A stretch of DNA of 5,444 nucleotides from assembly GCA_023418535.1 (NCBI GenBank), contig JAEZZN010000117.1:1-5444 (forward strand). The letters are read 5' to 3'. Positions 1 to 5,444 of the stretch are shown here, in pieces. Position numbers and translations under genes: made by a program. Origin of the DNA: Bacillota bacterium. GTDB lineage: Bacteria; Bacillota_A; Clostridia; Tissierellales; Peptoniphilaceae. Positions within the stretch are counted from its first letter, which is position 1; each line of letters opens with the position of its first letter. The notes below the pieces were generated by a model. It was given only the letters and a program-made list of their open reading frames with translations, made no database searches and was not told the origin of the DNA.

Positions 1-83
1 AATTTTATTAAATAGGATAAAATAAGAAACCTAAGCTGTATTAACAACACCATTTAACATATAAGAATCTAGGAGTAAGAAAT

Positions 84-269
84 ATGATACTCAAAGAATA
101 TGACAAAGTCATAACCTTAGTAGAAAAGGAAGGATTTCCACCTGGTACTACTGGAATTATTGTAAGTTTTTATGCCAATTCAGATTTATGCGAAGTGGAA
201 CTTTGGGAAGAAGATGATTATCCTATAGATGTTGTAACTTTTAATTTAAATGAACTGGAAATATTATAA
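84..269 (+). CDS. DUF4926 family small protein
   Basis: A 61-residue acidic protein that resembles the DUF4926 family: an N-terminal LKEYD segment, a central PPGTTGIIVSFY stretch (about residues 19-30), an acidic CEVELWEEDD strand, then a hydrophobic VVTFNLNELEIL end. This pattern of short beta strands around a conserved G-T-x-G turn is what the family shows, and full members are about 60-80 residues, so this one looks complete. The start at 84 is set by an AGGAG ribosome binding site at 71-75, eight bases upstream. No signal peptide or membrane segment is visible, so it should be cytoplasmic. The family has no known biochemical activity; members often sit beside toxin or immunity genes, so an immunity or antitoxin-like role is possible but is inference only. 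No toxin partner is visible here; one could lie left of the window. It ends before an intrinsic terminator at 317-346. Confidence 0.8.
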   Translation: MILKEYDKVITLVEKEGFPPGTTGIIVSFYANSDLCEVELWEEDDYPIDVVTFNLNELEIL

Positions 270-316
270 TACAGTTAATAGTTAAAATTACAAATGTTAA
301 AAACATTAAAAAAATT

Positions 317-346
317 GATAGAACTCAACTCTATCGTTTTTTTTTT
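317..346 (+). terminator. Intrinsic terminator after the DUF4926 gene
   Basis: A six-base-pair stem GATAGA (317-322) with TCTATC (330-335) around a seven-base loop is followed by a run of ten T (337-346). An A-rich run just before the stem (308-314) could pair with the T run and might give weak function on the other strand. It closes the transcription unit of the small gene ending at 269 and separates it from the ATPase gene. Confidence 0.85.
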
Positions 347-491
347 ACAAAATTAATGGAAATTACACTTAACAAATAATGCAAAGCGCACTGTACTAAA
401 AATGCAAAGTTAACTTATCAAATTTTTGTGCAAGTTATTGTTTCATTTATGTTGAAAATATATTGGTCTAGAAAAATATAGTTTATATAGA

Positions 492-529
492 TCGAAAAAT
501 TATGGTGGAAAACCACCTAAATTTTTCGA
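492..529. repeat. Long imperfect inverted repeat, hairpin copy 1 (GGTGG-AAAA-CCACC core)
   Basis: Arms 492-508 and 513-529 are 17 bases long with only two mismatched positions, around an AAAA loop. The core GGTGGAAAACCACC (504-517) is repeated exactly at 581-594. It lies just upstream of the predicted -35 box of the ATPase promoter. No T-run follows the stem, so it is not a typical terminator. An operator or a structured element is more likely. Confidence 0.75.
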
Positions 530-535
530 GTTAAT

Positions 536-564
536 TTGCTTTAGTTGCATAGTAGTGATAAAAT
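536..564 (+). promoter_or_regulatory. Predicted sigma-70-type promoter of the ATPase gene
   Basis: A -35-like TTGCTT (536-541) and a -10-like TAAAAT (559-564) are 17 bases apart, and TGA precedes the -10 box, giving the extended TG-N form. Transcription would begin near 571, giving a leader of about 45 bases that holds the second GGTGG hairpin and the ribosome binding site. The call rests on motif matches only; AT-rich DNA gives many weak matches, but this one has correct spacing and an extended -10. Confidence 0.5.
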
Positions 565-578
565 AAAATCGAAGTAAA

Positions 579-596
579 AAGGTGGAAAACCACCTT
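579..596 (+). repeat. Hairpin copy 2 in the ATPase leader
   Basis: A seven-base-pair perfect stem, AAGGTGG (579-585) with CCACCTT (590-596), carries the same AAAA loop as copy 1, so GGTGGAAAACCACC at 581-594 is identical to 504-517. The two copies start 77 bases apart and bracket the predicted promoter. In the transcript this stem lies just upstream of the AGGTG ribosome binding sequence at 608-612, which the CACCT arm (591-595) could also pair with. Confidence 0.75.
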
Positions 597-616
597 AATT
601 GTTCCTGAGGTGTAAT

Positions 617-1912
617 ATGATTATTAAACGTGATTATTATTTAAATAAAATTATTGATAAAAGAGACAATGGTAGGATAAAGATTATTACAGGTATAAGA
701 AGATGTGGTAAATCATATCTGTTATTTAATTTATATTATGATTACTTATTATCTAAGGGAATCAGAGAAGATCAAATTATTACTATTGCACTTGATGAAA
801 TTGATAATTTAGAATTTAGGAATCCATTTAGGCTAAATGAGTTAATTAAGGAAAAAGCTAAAAATAGAAATAAAAGATACTACATTTTTATTGATGAGAT
901 TCAATTATCTGAAGCTGTAAGCAATCCCTATATTGATAGCAAAAAAAACAATGTGACCTTTGTTGATGTCTTGCTCGGACTTATGAAATACGAAAATTTA
1001 GATATTTATGTAACAGGTAGTAATTCTAAGATGCTTTCATCTGATTTGTTAACACAATTTCGTGATCGTGGAGATGAAATACATGTAAACCCTTTATCAT
1101 TTTCTGAAATTTATGAATTGTATGATAAGAAAGATTTGGCTTTAGAACATTATATGGTTTATGGAGGCATGCCATACATTTACAGTTTAAAAAGTGATGA
1201 AGAAAAGAGCCAATATTTAAAAAATCTATTTCAAGAAACTTATATAAAAGATATTCTTGAACGAAATAATATCAAAAATGATGAAGAGATTCTTGAATTA
1301 TTACTTGATTTCATTTCGTCAGCTATTGGATCATTAACCAATCCAACAAAACTTTCAAAAAGATTCTTTTCAGAGAAGAAAATAAATATAAATTCAACTA
1401 CAATTTCTAAATATCTCAAGTTTTTTGAAGAGGCATATGTTATATATTATGTAAATCGATATGACGTTAAAGGGTCAAGATATTTTTCAACTCCATTAAA
1501 ATACTATTTTGCAGATATAGGTCTTAGAAACGCAAGATTGAATTTTAGACAGGTTGAAGAAACTCATATTATGGAGAATATTATCTACAATGACTTGCTT
1601 CGAAGGGGATATAATATTGATGTCGGTGTCCTTGAACATGAATTTAATAAAGATGGGGACAGGAGAAAGGTTCAACTTGAAGTTGACTTTGTTATTAATA
1701 AAGGCCATCAAAGATATTATATTCAATCAGCGTTAAATGTTGACACTACTGAAAAAAGAGAGCAAGAAACAAGATCACTTACTAAAATAGATGATTCATT
1801 TAGAAAAATAGTAATAGTAAGGAACCGAATAATTCCTAGACACGATAATGATGGAATTTTATATATTGGTTTAGAAGATTTTTTATTAAATGATAGTATT
1901 ATAGATTTATAA
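617..1912 (+). CDS. AAA ATPase with C-terminal DUF4143 domain
   Basis: A 431-residue ATPase of the orphan AAA_14/DUF4143 group common in bacterial accessory DNA. Walker A is G26-IRRC-GKS33; Walker B is YYIFIDE with D93 and E94; the sensor-1 stretch is YVTGSNS (131-137); a possible arginine finger lies in FRDRGDE (148-154). The conserved YGGMP is at 182-186 and YIKDILERNNI at 209-219. The DUF4143 part follows, with KYYFADIGLRNARL (295-308) and a PD-(D/E)xK-like core: E340, EVDFVI (355-360) and YIQ (368-370), where Q stands in the place of the usual E-x-K. The start is the ATG at 617, preceded by GAGGTG four bases upstream; an in-frame TTG at 599 inside the hairpin region is rejected. Length is normal for the family. 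Function in vivo is unknown; links to mobile elements or stress are inference. It has its own promoter and stands alone. Confidence 0.9.
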   Translation: MIIKRDYYLNKIIDKRDNGRIKIITGIRRCGKSYLLFNLYYDYLLSKGIREDQIITIALDEIDNLEFRNPFRLNELIKEKAKNRNKRYYIFIDEIQLSEAVSNPYIDSKKNNVTFVDVLLGLMKYENLDIYVTGSNSKMLSSDLLTQFRDRGDEIHVNPLSFSEIYELYDKKDLALEHYMVYGGMPYIYSLKSDEEKSQYLKNLFQETYIKDILERNNIKNDEEILELLLDFISSAIGSLTNPTKLSKRFFSEKKININSTTISKYLKFFEEAYVIYYVNRYDVKGSRYFSTPLKYYFADIGLRNARLNFRQVEETHIMENIIYNDLLRRGYNIDVGVLEHEFNKDGDRRKVQLEVDFVINKGHQRYYIQSALNVDTTEKREQETRSLTKIDDSFRKIVIVRNRIIPRHDNDGILYIGLEDFLLNDSIIDL

Positions 1913-1931
1913 AATGTTTCATGAAGAATAA

Positions 1932-2099
1932 AATCTAAAAAAGTTATCTGATAGGAATCTAAAAATATATACAAATCTTATATATCAAATGTCAAGTAAA
2001 AATGAAGAAGAACGCCAAAGAAATGTAACGGTTGTAGGCTTCTTAGAAATCTATGAAAATAGCCTAAAAAGATGGATTTATATACATGGAAAAGGTTAA
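1932..2099 (+). pseudogene. Probable gene remnant or very small ORF
   Basis: One + frame is open from 1932 to the TAA at 2097-2099. The only ATG in it, at 1989, gives 36 residues beginning MSSKNEEERQ and ending RWIYIHGKG. The composition looks protein-like: a charged start, then a VTVVGFLEIYENSLKRW segment with helical spacing. The frame reads sensibly upstream of the ATG as well (KKLSDRNLKIYTNLIYQ), up to a stop at 1929. No ribosome binding site precedes the ATG. I read it as the tail of a decayed gene rather than a working peptide gene, but I do not recognise the family. It sits between the ATPase stop and the ClbS/DfsB-type gene and accounts for most of that gap. Confidence 0.35.
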
Positions 2100-2133
2100 G
2101 AAAGAAGAGTTCCATAGAATTAAATATTGTAAC

Positions 2134-2139
2134 TATAAT
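2134..2139 (+). promoter_or_regulatory. Possible -10 box for the ClbS/DfsB-type gene
   Basis: A consensus TATAAT lies 17 bases before the ATG at 2157 and no good -35 box is seen at normal spacing. If used, the leader would be only about ten bases, and no Shine-Dalgarno sequence is visible. The 12-base string TATAATAATCAA (2134-2145) recurs at 2938-2949 ahead of the gene at 2963. Confidence 0.3.
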
Positions 2140-2156
2140 AATCAAACTAAGTCAGC

Positions 2157-2675
2157 ATGAAAACATACCAAAGCAATGAAGAACTTAAAAACGAAATACA
2201 AAAATCATTTGAAAAATACATTTCAGACTTTGACAATATCCCAGAAAATCTTAAAGATAAAAGCGTTGAAGAGGTTGATAGAACTCCAGCTGAAAATCTT
2301 TCCTATCAAGTAGGATGGACCTCGCTTCTTCTAAAATGGGAAAAAGACGAGAGAAATGGACTTGAATTCAAGACTCCATCCGATAATTATAAATGGAATC
2401 AAATCGGGGATTTGTACAAATGGTTTACAGACACTTATGCTCACAAATCCTTAAAAGAATTAAATGAAATGCTGACAAATAATGTTGAAGTAATTTATAA
2501 AATGATTGATAATTACACAGATGAAGAACTATTCACTCCACATCAGCGTAAATGGACTGAAGAAGCAACCAAAACAGCCACATGGGAAGTCTACAAATTC
2601 ATTCATATCAATACAGTTGCACCATTTGGAACATTTAGAACGAAGATTAGAAAATGGAAGAAGATTGCGATGTAG
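2157..2675 (+). CDS. ClbS/DfsB family four-helix bundle protein
   Basis: A 172-residue protein of the ClbS/DfsB (DUF1706) family. Typical features are the N-terminal MKTYQSNEELKNEI helix, the motif YQVGWTSLLLKWEKDE (about residues 50-65), the PSDNYKWNQIGDLYKWF segment (about 74-90), and a C-terminal WEVYKFIHINTVAPFGTFRTKIRKWKK stretch (about 143-169). Length is normal and the gene looks intact. In colibactin producers ClbS is a cyclopropane hydrolase that protects the host from its own genotoxin; most relatives in low-GC Gram-positives sit far from any such cluster and have no known substrate, so a detoxifying or DinB-like role here is inference. No polyketide or peptide synthetase genes are in the window. 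The ATG at 2157 matches the usual family start but has no clear ribosome binding site, which is odd compared with the other genes. It should be a soluble cytoplasmic protein. Confidence 0.88.
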   Translation: MKTYQSNEELKNEIQKSFEKYISDFDNIPENLKDKSVEEVDRTPAENLSYQVGWTSLLLKWEKDERNGLEFKTPSDNYKWNQIGDLYKWFTDTYAHKSLKELNEMLTNNVEVIYKMIDNYTDEELFTPHQRKWTEEATKTATWEVYKFIHINTVAPFGTFRTKIRKWKKIAM

Positions 2676-2962
2676 GAGAAATGGAGATAGTTAAGTAAAT
2701 CATTTTTAGAGAAGAATTCTATTTAGAATTATTGCCAAATACTGGAATGAAAAGTTACCAAATACTGGAATGAAAAGCCGCCAAATACTGGAATGAAAAT
2801 ACGACAAATACATGAATCAAAAGTAAAATTAACTTAAAAAACGGTTCATATGCCTACAATAGAAAAGATGGGGTCTAAGTTGTGCGGATTGGGGTGTTGA
2901 GAGATATAGGGAAATATCTAATAACAAATTAATTAAATATAATAATCAATCAGGAGAGAAAG
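2676..2962. other. Intergenic region between the ClbS/DfsB-type gene and the 216-residue gene
   Basis: Besides the tandem repeats, this gap holds a seven-base-pair palindrome AATTCTA/TAGAATT (2715-2721 and 2724-2730) without a T-run, a six-base-pair hairpin AGATAT/ATATCT (2902-2907 and 2914-2919), and a TATAAT at 2938-2943 about 25 bases before the next gene with no good -35 box. Short frames such as the 16-codon one starting ATG at 2850 have no ribosome binding site and no recognisable product. No terminator is evident after the gene ending at 2675. Confidence 0.5.
2735..2826. repeat. 23-bp tandem repeats, four copies
   Basis: The 19-base core CCAAATACTGGAATGAAAA occurs identically at 2735-2753, 2758-2776 and 2781-2799, always with a four-base variable joint (GTTA, GCCG, TACG), giving a strict 23-base period. 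A fourth, degenerate copy starts at 2804 (ACAAATACATGAATCAAAA). The period is not a multiple of three, so this is not protein repeat DNA. The array lies between a gene stop at 2675 and the next start at 2963. Possible roles are transposase-binding repeats of a lost IS end (IS21-family ends carry multiple repeats), plasmid-type iterons, or operators; the sequence alone does not decide. Confidence 0.9.
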
Positions 2963-3613
2963 ATGAATATTATAAGAATGCCTATTATTAATGGTATAAC
3001 ACCAACTTTGTTAAAAGGAACAGATCGTTATGCATACGGATTAAGTGATTTTGAGAATGCTTGGGATTTAGAAGATTGGCAAGAAAATGGTGGATATCAA
3101 GGATCTGTTCTTTATTTATATGATTTATATGAAAACAAAATTTACATCCCTTTTGAGAAGAGGAAAAATGTCCTTTATCAAGAGCCTTTATTTTATAATG
3201 ATATGATATACTTTTTACAAATAGATTATGACAATCAAAAAATAAACTTATATCATCTTTCATCCAGTAAACCACTAGAAAAAGTAACAGACTTCTCTAT
3301 TGGTGAAGTTAATCTCTACAACTTAGGTTTAACAGGAGAAAAAGTCCATATTACAAGTCAAGACGATAGCTTTATATCATATTATCCTGAAAGATTTGAA
3401 ATTAAACTTGAGCCAAATGAAAGTGTCATTTGCATAGCCGATGGTAAAATTTATATAAATGCCTGGATTGAAGAAGGAGTTGAAAATGACGAGATTACAA
3501 ATAACTACTCTTACTATGAAAAAATCCTTATAAAAGATAAAGAAGGAAAACTACTATCAGAAGAAGTGGGCTCCCTAACTCAATTTCCAGATGGAAAATG
3601 GAGAATATCATAA
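2963..3613 (+). CDS. Uncharacterised 216-residue protein
   Basis: I cannot assign a named domain, though the opening (MPIINGITPTLLKGTDRYAYGL) and the later NGGYQGSVLYLYDLYENKIYIPF recall a group of hypothetical proteins seen in low-GC Gram-positive genomes. The sequence is rich in aromatic and beta-forming residues, with repeated short units such as LYLYDLYENKIYIPF, PLFYNDMIYFLQIDYDNQKINLYHL and ADGKIYINAWIEE, which suggests strands arranged like blades of a partial beta-propeller. It is acidic, with no signal peptide and no membrane segment, so it should be cytoplasmic. The start at 2963 is well supported by AGGAG at 2952-2956, six bases upstream. The C-terminal GSLTQFPDGKWRIS looks like a natural end. 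No operon partner is close: the flanking gaps are both near 280 bases. Function unknown. Confidence 0.75.
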   Translation: MNIIRMPIINGITPTLLKGTDRYAYGLSDFENAWDLEDWQENGGYQGSVLYLYDLYENKIYIPFEKRKNVLYQEPLFYNDMIYFLQIDYDNQKINLYHLSSSKPLEKVTDFSIGEVNLYNLGLTGEKVHITSQDDSFISYYPERFEIKLEPNESVICIADGKIYINAWIEEGVENDEITNNYSYYEKILIKDKEGKLLSEEVGSLTQFPDGKWRIS

Positions 3614-3706
3614 ATGGATAAAAATGGAAAATAAACAACTGATTACAAACTCTATTTAGAATTAATGTAGAAATGGAAATGATTCTGAATTGGGTTTGTT
3701 TTATAT

Positions 3707-3739
3707 AAAAAACCGGGTGACGCATAAATGCATCACCCG
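3707..3739 (-). terminator. Intrinsic terminator reading leftward
   Basis: Arms 3714-3725 and 3728-3739 form a GC-rich stem (CGGGTGA with TCACCCG at its base). On the - strand the one irregular position (3721 opposite 3732) becomes a G-U wobble, and six U (3707-3712) follow the stem. On the + strand the same position is a C-A mismatch and no T-run follows, so the element is oriented for leftward transcription. The only candidate transcript it can end is the small RNA starting near 3762. Confidence 0.85.
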
Positions 3740-3762
3740 TAAAACTTATGTTCTTAGTTCGT
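3707..3762 (-). ncRNA. Candidate small RNA of about 56 nt
   Basis: A near-consensus - strand promoter (3769-3797) predicts a start near 3762, and a strong intrinsic terminator ends transcription near 3707. The RNA would have about 22 unpaired 5' bases (starting ACGAACTAAGAACAT) and then the terminator hairpin. It contains no credible reading frame. Size and form resemble antisense antitoxin RNAs of type I toxin-antitoxin loci in Gram-positive bacteria, where a bidirectional terminator is shared with a toxin mRNA, but no Fst-like toxin frame is seen on the + strand to the left; the only short frame there is 11 codons (from 3673). Its target is unknown. It is divergent from the mod gene, starting about 120 bases from its ATG. 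Confidence 0.6.
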
Positions 3763-3768
3763 AATGGT

Positions 3769-3797
3769 ATTATATGTAAAATGGTGAGAATAGTCAA
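3769..3797 (-). promoter_or_regulatory. Near-consensus sigma-70 promoter, leftward
   Basis: Read on the - strand, the -35 box TTGACT (3797-3792) and a perfect -10 box TATAAT (3774-3769) are separated by exactly 17 bases. This is the strongest promoter match in the window. It points away from mod and toward the hairpin terminator at 3707-3739. Confidence 0.8.
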
Positions 3798-3885
3798 TTA
3801 ATACTAATGACAAAGTTTTCTTAAAATATAGTTTTATAGTACAATTATATTAATTAGTTTTATAGAAATAAGGAGAATTTATATA

Positions 3886-5444
3886 ATGAAAGAAAATCTA
3901 TTTGATAAGATTGAGAGATTATTAAAAACTAAAGGGAATTATATATCAGAAGAAGGAGATTTATTAAAAGCAAGAGTATATTCAGATATTATGACTATGG
4001 ATAGAGAATTATTAAGTTTATTATTATCTGATGAAGAAATTAAAAATGCTTTTTTTGTAAACATAGACGATACATTAGTATTTGATAAACAAAAATTTGC
4101 ATGGATAATTGATTCGAAAGAATTTCTACCAGATTCTTATACATCATATTCTAATAAAATTGGTTTAACAAGTAATGGTAATTATATTAGTAGTAAAAAT
4201 GATGTTGTTTTAGATTTTCCTTATAAAGATTGTGTACTTGAAGGTGGTCAGGATAAAGATGATCAAAAACGTGATGAAATATTTTATAACGAAACTATTG
4301 CTCAAGATGAAATTCGTAGAATGCTTGACCCTAAAGTTTTTACAAATGTAAAGAGATACACTAAAGATGGAGTAGAAGAAAATATTACATTTACAGAAGA
4401 TGACAATTTAATAATTAAGGGAAACAATTTAATAGCACTTACTTCACTTCTTAAAAGATATGAAGGTGAAGTTAAATGTATTTACATAGATCCTCCTTAT
4501 AATACTGGAAGTGATTCATTTAAATACAATGACGCATTTAATCATTCTACCTGGTTAACTTTTATGAAGAATAGGTTAGAAATTTCTAAAAAGCTTTTGA
4601 ACAATGAGGGAGTAATCTTTGTTCATTTAGATGATAAAGAAGTACATTATTGTAAAATATTAATGGATAACGTTTTTGGTAGAGATAATTTTATTGCATC
4701 AGCACCAAGAATAACGGGAGCTGGAGCGGCAGCAAACAGAGCAGATTATGTGTTAAGAAAGCCTTATGATTTTATATTAATTTATGCTAAAGATAAAACA
4801 AGAGTAAAATTTGAAAAAATTAATAAAGGTAAAAAAGTTTATGAGTATGAAGACGAATATGGAAAATATACTCTTGGTGAATTTCAAGCTTCTGGTTCCG
4901 ATTCCTATAAGGAAGATAGACCAAATTTATATTATCCTATCTATCTTTTTAATGACAATAAGTTATCATTAAATAAAACTAATGATAGTGTTGAAATACT
5001 TCCAGATAAGGTTAAGGGTAAAGATGGAAGATGGATGTGGAAAAAAGAAAAATTTGAGAAAGATAAAGAAAAGTTTTTATATTATGATGGGAACAAAATA
5101 AAAAGAAAAATTTATTATGACGAAAATAAAGATCAAAATATATTACAAAATGATAAAGCTTTTTTCGATGATACGAACTTTAGAAACGCTAAAGGAACAA
5201 ATGAATTAAAAGAGTTATTAGGAGTTGGAATATTTAACAATCCTAAACCAGAAAGTTTAATTTTTAAATTAATAAATTTAACAACGCATGAAAAAGAGAT
5301 AATTCTTGACTTCCATTTAGGTTCAGGAACTACCGCAGCAGTAGCTCATAAAATGGGGCGTCGATACATTGGTGTTGAACAAATGGATTATATCCAAGAT
5401 ATAACTGTAGAAAGATTAAAGAAAGTCATAGAAGGTGAACAAGG
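3886..5444 (+). CDS. mod: Type III restriction-modification methyltransferase Mod (3' end beyond window)
   Basis: An open frame of 519 codons runs off the window edge; Mod proteins are usually about 550-680 residues, so the C-terminal part is missing here. The N-terminal 60 residues (RELLSLLLSDEEIKNAFF, about 40-57) match the type III Mod N-terminal domain. Then come GNNLIAL (179-185), motif IV DPPYNTG (202-208), VIFVHLDD (243-250), KPYDFILIYAKDK (292-304), a variable target-recognition region (about 305-450), and motif I DFHLGSGTT (475-483) followed by GRRYIGVEQMDYI (491-503). Motif IV before motif I is the beta-class order, so it should transfer a methyl group from SAM to adenine N6 in an asymmetric site. 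The start at 3886 has AAGGAGA at 3870-3876, nine bases upstream. No frameshift and no long simple repeat of the phase-variable kind is seen. The res gene is expected directly downstream. Confidence 0.94.
   Translation, partial: MKENLFDKIERLLKTKGNYISEEGDLLKARVYSDIMTMDRELLSLLLSDEEIKNAFFVNIDDTLVFDKQKFAWIIDSKEFLPDSYTSYSNKIGLTSNGNYISSKNDVVLDFPYKDCVLEGGQDKDDQKRDEIFYNETIAQDEIRRMLDPKVFTNVKRYTKDGVEENITFTEDDNLIIKGNNLIALTSLLKRYEGEVKCIYIDPPYNTGSDSFKYNDAFNHSTWLTFMKNRLEISKKLLNNEGVIFVHLDDKEVHYCKILMDNVFGRDNFIASAPRITGAGAAANRADYVLRKPYDFILIYAKDKTRVKFEKINKGKKVYEYEDEYGKYTLGEFQASGSDSYKEDRPNLYYPIYLFNDNKLSLNKTNDSVEILPDKVKGKDGRWMWKKEKFEKDKEKFLYYDGNKIKRKIYYDENKDQNILQNDKAFFDDTNFRNAKGTNELKELLGVGIFNNPKPESLIFKLINLTTHEKEIILDFHLGSGTTAAVAHKMGRRYIGVEQMDYIQDITVERLKKVIEGEQ

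Larger units (their letters stand above)
3614..3885. other. Intergenic region upstream of mod
   Basis: The left half holds no credible gene on the + strand, only 6- and 11-codon frames. The centre holds the leftward small-RNA unit. The right half is nearly all A and T and includes an 11-base direct repeat TAGTTTTATAG at 3829-3839 and 3855-3865, just before the mod ribosome binding site. Several TATA-like strings exist (3835-3840, 3846-3851, 3861-3866), but none has a convincing -35 box, so the mod promoter is not resolved. Confidence 0.5.

Noticed and set aside
599..616. TTG start at 599 giving a 437-residue ATPase
   Set aside because: The ATG at 617 has GAGGTG just upstream and starts with the usual family sequence; the TTG at 599 has no ribosome binding site and lies right after the hairpin.
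1496..1974. Reading frames on both strands within and past the 3' part of the ATPase gene
   Set aside because: They are alternate-frame shadows of the ATPase, with low-complexity translations rich in I, F, N and S and no start signals.
2735..2826. CRISPR array
   Set aside because: The joints between repeats are only four bases long and no cas genes are present.
2718..3664. 14-base direct repeat TCTATTTAGAATTA at 2718-2731 and 3651-3664 flanking the 216-residue gene, as a target-site duplication or attachment-site pair
   Set aside because: Both copies are AT-rich, a match of this length is expected about once by chance in such a window, and there is no integrase or transposase between them.
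3673..3708. 11-codon hydrophobic frame MEMILNWVCFI as a type I toxin
   Set aside because: It is much shorter than Fst-type toxins, lacks their charged tail and has no clear ribosome binding site.
3528..3797. 89-codon minus-strand reading frame
   Set aside because: It overlaps the well-supported 216-residue gene, starts inside the -35 box of the small-RNA promoter and reads through its terminator; no ribosome binding site or family resemblance.
4498..4510. Match of AATACTGGAA to the 23-bp repeat core
   Set aside because: It encodes the conserved NTG of the DPPYNTG motif in mod and is a chance match of ten bases.
3886..5444. Phase-variable mod gene
   Set aside because: No run of tandem short repeats long enough to slip is present in the visible part; the unseen 3' end cannot be judged.

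Overview
The window is AT-rich (roughly 28-30% GC by eye). Genes use strong AGGAG-type ribosome binding sites and standard stop codons, with TGG for tryptophan and no in-frame TGA. This suggests a low-GC Gram-positive (Bacillota-like) bacterium, perhaps an anaerobe; the genus cannot be read from the sequence. Every convincing protein gene is on the + strand. The mix of unrelated single genes, gene fragments, repeats and the start of a restriction-modification operon looks like an accessory region.

Layout. (1) 84-269: a 61-residue DUF4926-type protein, closed by a clear intrinsic terminator (317-346). (2) 347-616: no gene, but a structured control region with two copies of the hairpin GGTGG-AAAA-CCACC on either side of a good promoter, ahead of (3) 617-1912, an AAA-type ATPase with a C-terminal DUF4143 nuclease-like domain. 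(4) 1932-2099: a short orphan reading frame that looks like a gene remnant. (5) 2157-2675: a ClbS/DfsB-family protein. (6) 2735-2826: four 23-bp tandem repeats of unknown role. (7) 2963-3613: an unrecognised 216-residue protein. (8) 3707-3797, - strand: a near-consensus promoter followed within about 60 bases by a strong intrinsic terminator, a candidate tiny RNA gene pointing away from (9) 3886 to the window edge, the mod gene of a type III restriction-modification system. The mod gene is cut by the edge, and its res partner would be expected just beyond.

How they relate. Only the mod gene has a clear pathway: sequence-specific adenine methylation for host defence with a downstream Res subunit. 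The other genes look like independent transcription units, each with its own spacing and signals. The two least explained parts are the minus-strand small RNA and the double-hairpin control region of the ATPase, where the second hairpin can compete with base pairing to the gene's ribosome binding site.
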